Below, piece by piece: positions 26,820 through 35,863 of a stretch of 64,000 nucleotides of DNA. The DNA comes from an uncultured Acidobacteriota bacterium (lineage in GTDB: Bacteria; Acidobacteriota; Terriglobia; Bryobacterales; Bryobacteraceae). The stretch covers positions 176,466 through 240,465 of the forward strand of contig CADEFM010000007.1 in NCBI GenBank assembly GCA_902826605.1, in the 5' to 3' direction. Under the pieces are notes generated by a model, which worked only from the letters and a program-made list of their open reading frames with translations, had not been told where the DNA came from and did no database searches. Positions within the stretch are counted from its first letter, which is position 1. Each line of letters begins with the position of its first letter. The position numbers and the translations under genes are program-made.

Positions 26820-27316
26820 AACTCAGCCTTTCGCTCGACGCCGAGTGCGCCCGAGCGCTCCATGATTTCTGCGACACTTCCCGTTTGCTCGGTACGAACC
26901 CGCAGGCACATCGACCCGGGCGGGACAACGGGCACTGGGACCGACTTGTCTCGCTTTCTGAGCAGTCCGCTTTCCCAAAGGAACCAAAGGAAGGTGGCGA
27001 GAATGGCGCCGAGCATCGTCATCTCATAAGTGATGACGCCGGTTCCCCACAATGAAAACACGGGCATTCCTCCCGTGTTGAGTCTGTAATTGTGCTGGGC
27101 ATAGTAAACGAAACCGGTCACCAGACAACCATTTGCGATGGCGCCCAGAACGGCGACCAAGGACATCCGGCTAGGACGATCCAAAATGCCCCGGTGAAAC
27201 TCCACGGGTTCATTGGAGAATACATCCATTTCCGCGGCCGTCACGCCGGTTTCCTTTAGGCGCTGAATGGCTCGGACGATGGATTCTTGTTCGCGGAACT
27301 CTCCGATCAGATACAT
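26816..27316 (-). CDS. actD: Alternative complex III subunit D (DUF3341)
   Basis: The 166-residue protein starts with an ACT-like segment (YLIGEFREQESIVRAIQRLKETG), then two transmembrane helices (about residues 55-76 and 95-116) and the YEMTMLGAILATFLWFL core of DUF3341. These are inner-membrane subunits specific to alternative complex III. It lies 1 bp after actC and overlaps actE by 4 bp. Confidence 0.88.
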   Translation of the reverse strand: MYLIGEFREQESIVRAIQRLKETGVTAAEMDVFSNEPVEFHRGILDRPSRMSLVAVLGAIANGCLVTGFVYYAQHNYRLNTGGMPVFSLWGTGVITYEMTMLGAILATFLWFLWESGLLRKRDKSVPVPVVPPGSMCLRVRTEQTGSVAEIMERSGALGVERKAEL

Positions 27317-27317
27317 G

Positions 27318-28637
27318 TCATTCGTCCTCGGCGGGGTGCGGTTTAAATTCCCAAACCGCGATGATTGGGAACAGCTTCGCGAACAGCAGATACAGCAAAA
27401 TCATGGCCGCGAAGGTGGCCGCCGTGATCGCGAGTTCGATCCATGTGGGCCCATAGAACCCAGCCGCGGCAGCGGGAAGCCGCGGATTGCTCAAAGTAGG
27501 CACGACGATAATATAGCGTTCCAGCCACATGCCCATTAGTACGCAGACGGAAGAAATCATCGCCGTAGTGATGTTGCGGAGGCGGCGAACTCCCATCAGA
27601 ACGAAGGGGACAACGAAATTACATACCACCATAAACCAGAAGTACGGCGCAAAGGCTCCGGTGACGCGTGTGCGGAAAACCGCCATTTCCGAAGGCTCAT
27701 TCCCGTACCAGACGGTGAGGTGCTCCGCGAAGGTGAAGTAAAACCACAGCAGGCTCATCAACAGAAGCAGCTTGGAAAGGTTATTAAAGTGATGATTGGT
27801 CAGGTAGAGCTCCAGATGCAGCGCCTTGCGCAACGTGCCCATCACCAGCAAAAGGGCGGCGATCCCGCTGAAAATTGCACCCACCACGAAGTAGGGTCCG
27901 AAAATAGTGCTGTGCCACATGGGTGCGATGGCCATTGCGAAGTCCCACGCAACGACGGTATGTACCGACACCGCCACGGGCAGGATGGTGCAAGCCATTA
28001 ACTTCATCGCGCGCTCTAGCGCATGCCATTCGCGATCGCTGCCGGTCCAACCCAGCGACAGGGTGCGGTAAAGCATGCCTCGCCAACCCTTGCTGACCTG
28101 GCCCAATTGCGCCATATCCGGGATCATCGGCAGATAGAGATAGATCACGCTGCCGGTCACGTACGTCATGATGGCGGTCAGATCCCACAACAACGGTGAA
28201 CGGAAATTAGGCCATAGCAGGCGCGAGTTAGGATACGGAATCAGCCAGTAAAATAACCAGGAACGGCCCAAGTGAATGATGGGAAACATGCCGCCGATCA
28301 TGAGGCAGAAAACCGTGATGGCCTCGGCGGCGCGGGTCACCGGTTTCCGCCAACCGGCGTCGGTTAACCGCAAAATCGCCGAGATCAGCGTTCCGGCGTG
28401 TGAAATGCCGATCCAAAAGACGAAATCGACGATATAAAAACCCCAGAAGACAGGCCGCTGCAGGCCGGTGACGCCCATTCCGTCGCGAATCTGGATGCTC
28501 CAGGCAACTCCGCCAAGTATGATGACGGCGAGCGCACCCAGAGCGGAGGCGATGTAAGCCGGACTTGCTCCTGAAAGCGGCCGGAACAGATCCTCGCGAA
28601 TTTTGGAATAGGGCAGGAGTTCGGAAGGAGTCGCCAT
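27318..28637 (-). CDS. actC: Alternative complex III subunit C (NrfD-like quinol-oxidising membrane protein)
   Basis: The 439-residue protein has about ten transmembrane helices in NrfD/PsrC order, including FWGFYIVDFVFWIGISHAGT, PIIHLGRSWLFYWLIPYPN and PVAVSVHTVVAWDFA. ActC carries the quinol site and passes electrons to the Fe-S subunit encoded 4 bp upstream. Its sequence is closer to ActC than to the two-subunit polysulfide reductase type. Confidence 0.92.
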   Translation of the reverse strand: MATPSELLPYSKIREDLFRPLSGASPAYIASALGALAVIILGGVAWSIQIRDGMGVTGLQRPVFWGFYIVDFVFWIGISHAGTLISAILRLTDAGWRKPVTRAAEAITVFCLMIGGMFPIIHLGRSWLFYWLIPYPNSRLLWPNFRSPLLWDLTAIMTYVTGSVIYLYLPMIPDMAQLGQVSKGWRGMLYRTLSLGWTGSDREWHALERAMKLMACTILPVAVSVHTVVAWDFAMAIAPMWHSTIFGPYFVVGAIFSGIAALLLVMGTLRKALHLELYLTNHHFNNLSKLLLLMSLLWFYFTFAEHLTVWYGNEPSEMAVFRTRVTGAFAPYFWFMVVCNFVVPFVLMGVRRLRNITTAMISSVCVLMGMWLERYIIVVPTLSNPRLPAAAAGFYGPTWIELAITAATFAAMILLYLLFAKLFPIIAVWEFKPHPAEDE

Positions 28638-28641
28638 GCGC

Positions 28642-29328
28642 TTAGGTTGCCTTCTGCAGGTAAAAAACCTTCGGTTTGGTGCCTGCTTCCTCCAACAGGA
28701 GCGAACTACGCCCGTTAGCGGCCCACTTAGAAACCTTGCTTTCGGGATCGTTTAGATCGCCAAACACCATTGCCTCAGCAGGGCAGGATTGCACACATGC
28801 GGGCTGCACCTCACCATCGGCCACAGGACGGGCTTCCTGCGCCGCGTCCTGCTTCACTCGCTTGATGCGCTGCACGCAGAACGTGCATTTCTCCATCACG
28901 CCCGCCGGACGTATAGCGACATCGGGATTGTGCTGCAGGTGCAACGGCTCGGGCCATTCCGGCGCAAACCAGTTAAAGTAGCGCACGGTGTAAGGACAGT
29001 TGTTGGCGCAGTAGAACGTCCCCACGCAGCGGTTGTAAACCTGAACGTTTAGCCCTTCGGGATTGTGATATGTGGCATACGTGGGGCAGACCGGCTCGCA
29101 CGGCGCATTGTCGCAATGCTGGCATAACACCGGCATGTATTTCACTTTTACATCGGGAAATTCGCCTTCGTAGTAGCGGTCAATCCGAATCCAGTGGGCC
29201 GTGCGGCCCTTAGCCGCTTGATCCGGGGTGGAAACCGGCAGATTATTTTCGGCATGACAAGCCACCACGCATGCTTCACAGCCGGTGCAACGGTCCAGAT
29301 CGATCGCCATTCCCCAACGGTGTTCCAT
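28642..29328 (-). CDS. Iron-sulfur subunit of alternative complex III (separate C-terminal ActB part)
   Basis: Four Fe-S cysteine sets are visible: CTGCEACVVAC, CQHCDNAPCEPVC, CVGTFYCANNC with PYTVRYFN, and CTFC plus CVQSC. The order and spacing match the ferredoxin-like region normally fused to the Mo-like half of ActB. Here it is a separate 228-residue protein starting 3 bp after the Mo-like gene. It has no signal peptide, so it would be exported with its Tat partner. Confidence 0.88.
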   Translation of the reverse strand: MEHRWGMAIDLDRCTGCEACVVACHAENNLPVSTPDQAAKGRTAHWIRIDRYYEGEFPDVKVKYMPVLCQHCDNAPCEPVCPTYATYHNPEGLNVQVYNRCVGTFYCANNCPYTVRYFNWFAPEWPEPLHLQHNPDVAIRPAGVMEKCTFCVQRIKRVKQDAAQEARPVADGEVQPACVQSCPAEAMVFGDLNDPESKVSKWAANGRSSLLLEEAGTKPKVFYLQKAT

Positions 29329-29331
29329 AGT

Positions 29332-31482
29332 CTACCTGTGATGATCTCTTTCTTCTCGATCCGGTGCGGTGAATTGAACCCACGCTTTTCGGCCGCTCAC
29401 GCGAGTTAACTTGACGCGCGTCCCGCCCAGCACCAAAGCTCCAGTGGATTTCTCCCAAACCGGGGCGAGGATCGACAAGGGATTCGCGCCACGTCCCGAC
29501 GCGTAGCGTCCATAATGAGTGTGCCCATCGCCAATGGCCATACTGGCTACGCCAGGAATCGCGCCCGGATGAATGTATGCCGGAGCTTCCACGAAACCGT
29601 GGCGCGATTCGACTCGCACCACATCGCCATTCACCACACCGAGGCCAGCGGCGGTTTTCGCATCGATCTCCAGCGGAAGACCCCAGATGGAACTCGACGC
29701 CGGGTCCGGCAGCTCCTGCATCCACGGCAAATGCGAACCGCTGCCGTCGTGGTGTTGCAGCGAAAGATAGGGCTGGAATTGCAGGGGGTACTGCGCGGCG
29801 TCGCCATCGAATAGCGCCGCATTCAGGTCGGGGTTTCGCACAGCTACACGCCCAGCAGCGGGCTCCGGCTTTCGTTCCAACCAGAGGCCACCCTGCCGTG
29901 CCACATCCCCGGGGTTGGCATCGGGCGCGAGTAAAGGTTGATAAACGCTTTCGGCAGAGACGGCATCCATCGTAACTTCCAGCTTCATGGCGAGATCCGC
30001 GAGCGTTTTCTCCACGGAGCGGGTATCGTACAGGGGCGTGACGAAAGGGATCGCGACATTGATCGCGGGCATCATGGATACGGTTGGAATGACAGCCGCT
30101 TCAGCTTCAAGCATGTCATGATCGGGCAGAATCAAATCGGACCATGCGGCCGAGTCATCCAGGAATGAGCTAAAGCTGATGACAGACTCCGCGCGTTTGA
30201 GAGCGTCCAGTACGCCACTAGAGCGGGGGAGCGTGTAGGCCGGATTCGCACCGGCGATCAATACCACGCGAGCGGCGGCTATAGCTTCCGCGGCACGATG
30301 GTTCTCCGGAACCGGGATAGCTTGAGCGGCGGGTGCAAGCACTCCGCCGGATTTGCCGATGTTGCCGAGCATCGAATTGACGTAGTGCGCTGCAATCAGT
30401 GCATCGAGCGAATTGCTCTGGACAATGGACGCGCCCGCGAGCACCAGAGGCGTCTCCGATTCGCCGAGGCCCTGCACTACTTCTCGCACGCGCTTTTCGT
30501 CCAAGCCGCAAGACGCCAGAAGGGACTTCACATCTGCTCTCTGGAAAACCTGCAACACGGATGCGGGCAGAGCTTGCACGTTTCGGGCGAGTTTCAAATC
30601 GAGCAACATGCGGCCTACTGCCGCGAGAAACTGTGGCTCAGAACCCGGCTGTAGCGGCAGCCACTGATCGGCTGCGGCGGCCGTGACAGAGAGTCGCGAT
30701 TCGGCCTGGATCAGCCGTCCACGCGCGTCGCGGCGGCCTTGCCGAAATTGGCCGAACTGCCGGGCATAGTAGACGGGCGAGGCCCATCCGCCCAAGAAAT
30801 CCGCGCCCACTCCCAGCGTGTAGCGGGCGCGCGCAAGATCGTAAACGGGCAATCCTTTCCAGCCGAATACGAGTTCGGCGGCGGTCCTCTCTAACGGATG
30901 GTCTCCTATGGAACACACAACCGGCGACGGCGCTTTAAGCGCTTTCGCAAAACGATCCAACGCGACGGATCTCATGCCAGCGCCCGAACCTGTCACCAGG
31001 ACGATTTTGCCGGAATCTGCACCACGTGTTTTCCCTATACTTGCCGCGGCGGATGCGATCGCCTCATCCCACGAGATGGGGGTAAACTGACCAGTCCCAC
31101 GATCTGCGGACCGCTTCATGGGACCCCGCAGGCGGTCCGGATGATAGAGCGACTGCACCTGGGCCTGGCCACGGGCGCACAAACGGCCACCGCTCACCGG
31201 ATCAAGCGGGTTGCCTTCAATTTTCTTCACCGCCGCGATCCGTTGTTGAACCTTTTCGCCATTTTGTTCGATGACCCGGACGCCTTCCATCACGCGGACC
31301 AGCGTGCCGCATCCAGCCCCGCAGCCCGTGCAGGCCGAAGGATGCCACTGCTCTTCTCCCGGCACCAGTTCGTGGTCGGGCACAAGCAGCGGCATGAGCC
31401 GGGCGGGACTTGTCCCGCAACCCGACGATAATGCACCGGCTGAGGTTGCGCCGACGATTCGAAAAAATACGCGTCGATCCAT
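29332..31482 (-). CDS. actB: Molybdopterin-oxidoreductase-like subunit of alternative complex III (N-terminal ActB part)
   Basis: The N-terminus DRRVFFRIVG is a twin-arginine signal, with a possible lipidation cysteine at residue 22. The CTGCGAGC motif (residues 51-58) would hold one [4Fe-4S] cluster. The rest follows the molybdopterin-oxidoreductase fold (ISWDEAIASAAASIG, LSGRKAWVQF near the end). In described complexes this subunit has lost its cofactor; whether it is empty here cannot be decided by eye. It is 716 residues, without the Fe-S half of a standard ActB. Confidence 0.88.
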   Translation of the reverse strand: MDRRVFFRIVGATSAGALSSGCGTSPARLMPLLVPDHELVPGEEQWHPSACTGCGAGCGTLVRVMEGVRVIEQNGEKVQQRIAAVKKIEGNPLDPVSGGRLCARGQAQVQSLYHPDRLRGPMKRSADRGTGQFTPISWDEAIASAAASIGKTRGADSGKIVLVTGSGAGMRSVALDRFAKALKAPSPVVCSIGDHPLERTAAELVFGWKGLPVYDLARARYTLGVGADFLGGWASPVYYARQFGQFRQGRRDARGRLIQAESRLSVTAAAADQWLPLQPGSEPQFLAAVGRMLLDLKLARNVQALPASVLQVFQRADVKSLLASCGLDEKRVREVVQGLGESETPLVLAGASIVQSNSLDALIAAHYVNSMLGNIGKSGGVLAPAAQAIPVPENHRAAEAIAAARVVLIAGANPAYTLPRSSGVLDALKRAESVISFSSFLDDSAAWSDLILPDHDMLEAEAAVIPTVSMMPAINVAIPFVTPLYDTRSVEKTLADLAMKLEVTMDAVSAESVYQPLLAPDANPGDVARQGGLWLERKPEPAAGRVAVRNPDLNAALFDGDAAQYPLQFQPYLSLQHHDGSGSHLPWMQELPDPASSSIWGLPLEIDAKTAAGLGVVNGDVVRVESRHGFVEAPAYIHPGAIPGVASMAIGDGHTHYGRYASGRGANPLSILAPVWEKSTGALVLGGTRVKLTRVSGRKAWVQFTAPDREERDHHR

Positions 31483-31540
31483 GTATGCTGTTATTGCGTC
31501 CTTATAGCGGCCTCAAACACGAAGTATTCACTCACACCCG

Positions 31541-32089
31541 TCAGTAATGACACGTGACGCAGTCCTCCGAGGCTTTATTCTGGCGATGACAACTGACGCA
31601 GCTTCCCATATTGTGATTCACCAAGCGTTGAGCCGTGGTGGCCTGGGTCATATCGCCATGGCATGTGGCGCAGGCGACTTTCGCCCGGATATGCGGGGCG
31701 TGTTGGAATTTCACCAGCGCGTCGGCCGGAAAGCCATAAACACGCTGCCAAGGAATCTCGCGTTTGTTATTGAGATAAGCGGCTACTTTCTTGATTTCGG
31801 GTTTGTCAGTGGCAATTTTGGCATGGCAGAGCATGCACTTTCGTACCGAAGGGATAGTGGCCGCGGCACCCGTGTCGGCTGTGCTGTGGCAGTCCAGGCA
31901 TTTCAGTCCCAATGCAATATGCGCTTTATGCGAATACGCAATGGGCTGGTCTGCTGCAAACGCAGTGGGGCAGAGCAAAAGCAAGGAAACAAAACACCAA
32001 ATGGCAACGCTCGGGAATGGTCGCCCCGCTCTTGCAGTGTCCAATCCCGCCGCATCGGACAGGATTTGCCGTTGAAGTTCAGTCATCAT
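31541..32089 (-). CDS. actA: Pentahaem cytochrome c, alternative complex III subunit A
   Basis: After a hydrophobic export segment (about residues 27-45) the protein has five haem c motifs: CLDCH, CMLCH, CATCH, CVSCH and a C-terminal CVTCH. The opening IAYSHKAHIALGLKCLDCH is of the class III/cytochrome c7 type. A pentahaem subunit is usual for ActA. It leads the operon, 58 bp upstream of the Mo-like gene. The start may be either of two adjacent ATGs (32089 or 32086). Confidence 0.85.
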   Translation of the reverse strand: MMTELQRQILSDAAGLDTARAGRPFPSVAIWCFVSLLLLCPTAFAADQPIAYSHKAHIALGLKCLDCHSTADTGAAATIPSVRKCMLCHAKIATDKPEIKKVAAYLNNKREIPWQRVYGFPADALVKFQHAPHIRAKVACATCHGDMTQATTAQRLVNHNMGSCVSCHRQNKASEDCVTCHY

Positions 32090-32247
32090 GAAACGACGTT
32101 GCGATAGAAGACGTGAGACTCAGTCCGTTTGTCCCCGTACTTTCACTAACCCGGACTCAGTAAAGAACCGATCACGCGGTACAACTACCTGCGATCCCCG
32201 TGGCCCAAACCTCATAGCGTAGCATACGTGAAATGTGGCGCAAGGTT

Positions 32248-32505
32248 ATGCGAGCCTCGCGCCTGAACGGACGCGCTTACTGCATAGACACGCACAGCAA
32301 AGACGAGCCGGCGCATGGTGAAGCTCAACGGCGCTTATACGCCCGGCCGCGATCAGGCTCCCGATCACATATATGAAGAAATACGGCAACATTTCAGCGA
32401 GGAAAAGTTTCTGAACCTAAACACTTGCGAGTGGCGATTGACGGCTGGAATCAGCCAGAGATCAGTTTTCGCTCGGTCCCGGTGACCTACGAAACCGGCA
32501 TCAAC
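32248..32505 (+). pseudogene. Broken AhpD-like/carboxymuconolactone decarboxylase gene
   Basis: Three frames read in turn give family sequence. From 32248: RASRLNGRAYCIDTHSKDE...GEAQRRLYA. Then, after an apparent deletion and frame change: APDHIYEEIRQHFSEEKFLNL. Then, after a further shift near 32420: VAIDGWNQPEISFRSVPVTY. These match the catalytic and C-terminal parts of the AhpD-like family, whose CxxC redox motif (usually GCAYC) has lost its first Cys (GRAYC). No single open frame spans them. It lies between actA and the VOC gene. Confidence 0.75.
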
Positions 32506-32514
32506 AACCGGAGT

Positions 32515-33315
32515 CTAGTATTGGTCCAATCCTTCGGTCAGTTCGATGTACACGCCTTCGGCATCGGTCAGAAACGCCGCTGCGATGCCCTGGGCCGGGA
32601 GTTTCCGATAGGGAGAATCAAGTTTGATCCCCTGCTCCTCCAGTTTTTTGCAGAAGGCTTCCAGATTCTTAACTTCGAACCCGATATGATCAATCGCCCG
32701 TCCCTCAATCGGAGACGTGGACGATCTGCGAAGTGGATCGATACTCAGGTTCATGCCGGGAACGTTTGCGGACTGGTGATTCCCGCGCATCTTGCCGTCC
32801 ATTGAAAAAATGTTCAAATACCACTCGCGAAGGGCAGCCGGATCACGGACCATATAATGCAGATGCTGGGCCACCGCCCACTCGGTTAACGTGATCTCTG
32901 TTTGCAGTTCGATCTTGACGCCATCCGGTCCAAATACGTACGAGTTCGGTACTCCCTCGGAACCCTTGAAAACCGGCAGGGTGCGATAGCCTTTTTCGGC
33001 GGCGCGCTTCAAAAATTCATCGAGGTTGCGGACTTTGACCCCAAAGTGATCAATCACGCTGCCCTCGGTGCCCTCGGTCGGCTTCCGATTCTGAAAAAGA
33101 ATCAGCATGCCGGGGATTTTCACGCCCTGCATCGTGTCGCGCTTGAGAGGGATGGTTTCGAACATTTCCGTCCAAAACTTCCGATGCGCTTCGACGTCGC
33201 TGACATTCAGATGGACGTGTCCCATTGTGATGCCAGCCTCATTCGGTGGCTGAAGCTGTGCGGAGACGGAACCAACAAACATCATCCCCACAGCCGAAGC
33301 GAAAATGAGTCGCAT
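32515..33315 (-). CDS. Exported protein with two VOC (glyoxalase-like) domains
   Basis: A signal peptide (RLIFASAVGMMFVGSVSAQ) is followed by two vicinal-oxygen-chelate modules: GHVHLNVSDVEAHRKFWTEMF to VKIELQ, and QHLHYMVRDPAALREWYLNIF to VYIELTEG. Paired beta-alpha-beta units with H/E metal ligands fit glyoxalase or extradiol-dioxygenase relatives. ATG 33315 is supported by GGAGG 8 nt upstream; an ORF extension to 33348 is not. Reaction unknown. Confidence 0.85.
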   Translation of the reverse strand: MRLIFASAVGMMFVGSVSAQLQPPNEAGITMGHVHLNVSDVEAHRKFWTEMFETIPLKRDTMQGVKIPGMLILFQNRKPTEGTEGSVIDHFGVKVRNLDEFLKRAAEKGYRTLPVFKGSEGVPNSYVFGPDGVKIELQTEITLTEWAVAQHLHYMVRDPAALREWYLNIFSMDGKMRGNHQSANVPGMNLSIDPLRRSSTSPIEGRAIDHIGFEVKNLEAFCKKLEEQGIKLDSPYRKLPAQGIAAAFLTDAEGVYIELTEGLDQY

Positions 33316-33616
33316 GAAGAAATCCTCCATCGAAGGTGTAGTATACACGCACGGAGCCGCGGCGGGGACCGCTTCGGGGCGGTGAATTCCCCACTACGAC
33401 CGTGAGGCTGTATGCAGATTATGGGACATCTAGGGCGCTGGTTTGTCAGTCGCCGGGATGACGAATGGCGGTCAAATGACCGTAGACAGTTAGAATTTCA
33501 CTCGAGTCCACCGTTCAAGAACCAGCTTGTACGAATTGTATGAGCGCAAGGGGCGGGCAGGGGCCGGCTCGGTACCCCGATTGCTTTACTCAATTGCGGT
33601 TTGAGGAGAAATGCGA

Positions 33617-35113
33617 ATGACCGAGGTCTTTGTCCCCGACATAGCGACTGATTCTAAACCGCTAAGCCCGCCAGTTTCGTCTGAAAACGGGCCGCCCATC
33701 CTCCCCAAGAAGCGAATTCCTGCGCACAGCGGCAAAGCGAAATGGTGGATGGCAGCCAGCCTGGTGGTGCTCATCGCATTGGGGGCGGCGTACTACTTAC
33801 GTGGATCGGCGCAACCGGTCTACCAGATGACAGCAATTGATCGGGGAGACATTGAGGCTGCCATTACTGCCACCGGCACCGTCAATGCGGTAAAAACGGT
33901 CCAAGTAGGTAGCCAAGTGTCCGGCAATATCCTGGCTCTCTATGCGGACTTCAACACGAAAGTGAAGAAGGGGCAACTGGTAGCGCGGATTGACCCTGCA
34001 ATTTTCCAGGCCCGCGTGGACCAGACCCGCGCCGCGCGAGATAGCGCCAATGCGTCGGTTGTCAGCGCCCGTGCCGCCATCGTGAAAGCCGAGTCGGATA
34101 TCGCCGGGGCGGAAGCGAACGTGGCTAGCCAGAAAGCCAATCTGGTGCGCGCGCAAAGCGCCGTGGCGGACGCCAAAATCAAGAACGGGCGTCGCATCGA
34201 AATGGTGAAGCAGGGCCTTATTGCCAGGGAAGAAGCCGATACCTACCAGGCGACCTACGATCAAGCTATTGCAAGCCTCGACGCCGCGCAATCCGCCGTT
34301 ACCGCGGCCCAGTCGTCAGTCGCCTCCGCCAAAGCACAAAAAGACGTGACGCAAACCGGGCTCGACTCCGCCCAGGCTCAAGTGAAGCAAGCGACCGCGA
34401 CGCTGCAACAGGCGCAGCTTGACTTGGCGCACACGCAGATTCTCGCTCCCGTTGACGGCACCGTAATTTCGCGCAATATGGACGTCGGCCAGACTGTGGC
34501 CGCTTCATTCCAGGCTCCTACTATCTTCCAGATCGCGCAGGACCTGACTCAAATGCAGGTCGACACCAACGTGGATGAATCCGATGTGGGGCCCATTCGT
34601 GAGGGGCAGAAGGCTACGTTTACGGTAGACGCTTATCCCGGAGTGATTTTCCCTGGGGTGGTGAATCAGATTCGCCAGGCGCCTCTCAATGTGCAAAACG
34701 TAGTCACCTATAACGTAGTGGTATCGCTCTCAAATACGGACTTGAAACTGTTTCCGGGAATGACAGCCAACGTCCGAATTATCAACGGCGCATCGCCGAA
34801 TGCGTTACGGCTGCCGTTGGCGGCCCTGCGGTTTCATCCAGCCATGACCTCAGCCGGTTCTCCTCAGGGCCAGCCCAAGTCAAGCCGGCGAAGCGCCGCC
34901 GCAGGCGCGCAGGCGCAGCAGAGCGTTTACCTACTGGATCAAGGAAAGCCGAAACGCGTGTCTGTAAAATTGGGGCTCAGTGATGGGAACTACGCCGAAG
35001 TTCTCAACGGCTTGAATGAGGGTGACTTGGTGGTGACTGGTACGGCGACCCCCAAGAATTCCGCCACGGCCGCCACCCCGCGGAATGTGAATACGCGCAG
35101 GCTGGGCTTCTAA
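33617..35113 (+). CDS. MacA-like periplasmic adaptor of an efflux ABC transporter
   Basis: Near the N-terminus is a transmembrane anchor (about residues 42-63, WWMAASLVVLIALGAAYYL). Then follow the biotinyl-lipoyl half (TGTVNAVKTVQVGSQVSG), a long alanine-rich coiled-coil hairpin (about residues 120-250), the second lipoyl half (ILAPVDGTVISRNMDVGQTV) and a beta-barrel/membrane-proximal domain. This is the HlyD/MacA adaptor layout. The start is the ATG 8 nt after GAGGAG (33603-33608). It leads a three-gene export operon. Confidence 0.9.
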   Translation: MTEVFVPDIATDSKPLSPPVSSENGPPILPKKRIPAHSGKAKWWMAASLVVLIALGAAYYLRGSAQPVYQMTAIDRGDIEAAITATGTVNAVKTVQVGSQVSGNILALYADFNTKVKKGQLVARIDPAIFQARVDQTRAARDSANASVVSARAAIVKAESDIAGAEANVASQKANLVRAQSAVADAKIKNGRRIEMVKQGLIAREEADTYQATYDQAIASLDAAQSAVTAAQSSVASAKAQKDVTQTGLDSAQAQVKQATATLQQAQLDLAHTQILAPVDGTVISRNMDVGQTVAASFQAPTIFQIAQDLTQMQVDTNVDESDVGPIREGQKATFTVDAYPGVIFPGVVNQIRQAPLNVQNVVTYNVVVSLSNTDLKLFPGMTANVRIINGASPNALRLPLAALRFHPAMTSAGSPQGQPKSSRRSAAAGAQAQQSVYLLDQGKPKRVSVKLGLSDGNYAEVLNGLNEGDLVVTGTATPKNSATAATPRNVNTRRLGF

Positions 35114-35125
35114 ACGAGCTGTGCC

Positions 35126-35863
35126 ATGAACGACTTTATTCGTATACAGAATCTCACCAAAATCTACACGATGGGCGACATGGCCGTCCAGGCCTTGGAC
35201 GACGTCTCCACCACCATAAACCGCGGCAGCTTTGTCACGATCATGGGTCCTTCTGGATCGGGGAAATCGACTTTCATGAACATCCTCGGTTGCCTTGACC
35301 GTCCAACGTCGGGGAGCTATTCTCTTGATGGCGAGAATGTGGGTGGGATGGATCGCGATCAGCTTGCCGACATCCGCAATCGCAAAATCGGCTTTGTCTT
35401 TCAACAATTCAATCTGCTGGCCCGGACCTCGGCGGTCGAAAACGTGGAGTTGCCGCTGCTCTATAGCGCGGACGGAGTGGATGCGGGACACGAGCGTGCG
35501 TTAGATGCACTGCGCCTTGTCGGCTTGGCCGGACGCGCGGATCATCATCCAAATCAGCTTTCCGGCGGGCAGCAACAACGCGTGGCGATTGCCCGCAGCC
35601 TGATTAATAACCCGCAGATCATTCTTGCCGATGAGCCCACTGGAGCGCTCGATTCCCGTACCAGCATCGAAATCATGGCGATTTTTCAGCGCCTGAACCG
35701 GGAGAAGGGCATTAGCATCATCGTGGTGACTCACGAGCCAGACATTGCGCAGTACGGGGAGCGCATGATCGCTTTTAAAGATGGACGAATTGTCAGCGAC
35801 GATTCCATTCGAGGCCGTCGTGACGCTGTGCAGGAACTGCAGGAGGAGGCCATCGCATCATGA
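35126..35863 (+). CDS. ABC transporter ATPase (MacB/LolD type)
   Basis: Walker A is GPSGSGKST, the signature is [15 protein letters not shown] and Walker B with its glutamate is [12 protein letters not shown]; the switch histidine is in VVTHEPD. The 245-residue length and sequence fit the LolD/MacB class of type VII ABC transporters. It is a separate ATPase, not fused to the permease as in MacB. It lies 12 bp after the adaptor gene and overlaps the permease by 4 bp (ATGA). Confidence 0.96.
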   Translation: MNDFIRIQNLTKIYTMGDMAVQALDDVSTTINRGSFVTIMGPSGSGKSTFMNILGCLDRPTSGSYSLDGENVGGMDRDQLADIRNRKIGFVFQQFNLLARTSAVENVELPLLYSADGVDAGHERALDALRLVGLAGRADHHPNQLSGGQQQRVAIARSLINNPQIILADEPTGALDSRTSIEIMAIFQRLNREKGISIIVVTHEPDIAQYGERMIAFKDGRIVSDDSIRGRRDAVQELQEEAIAS

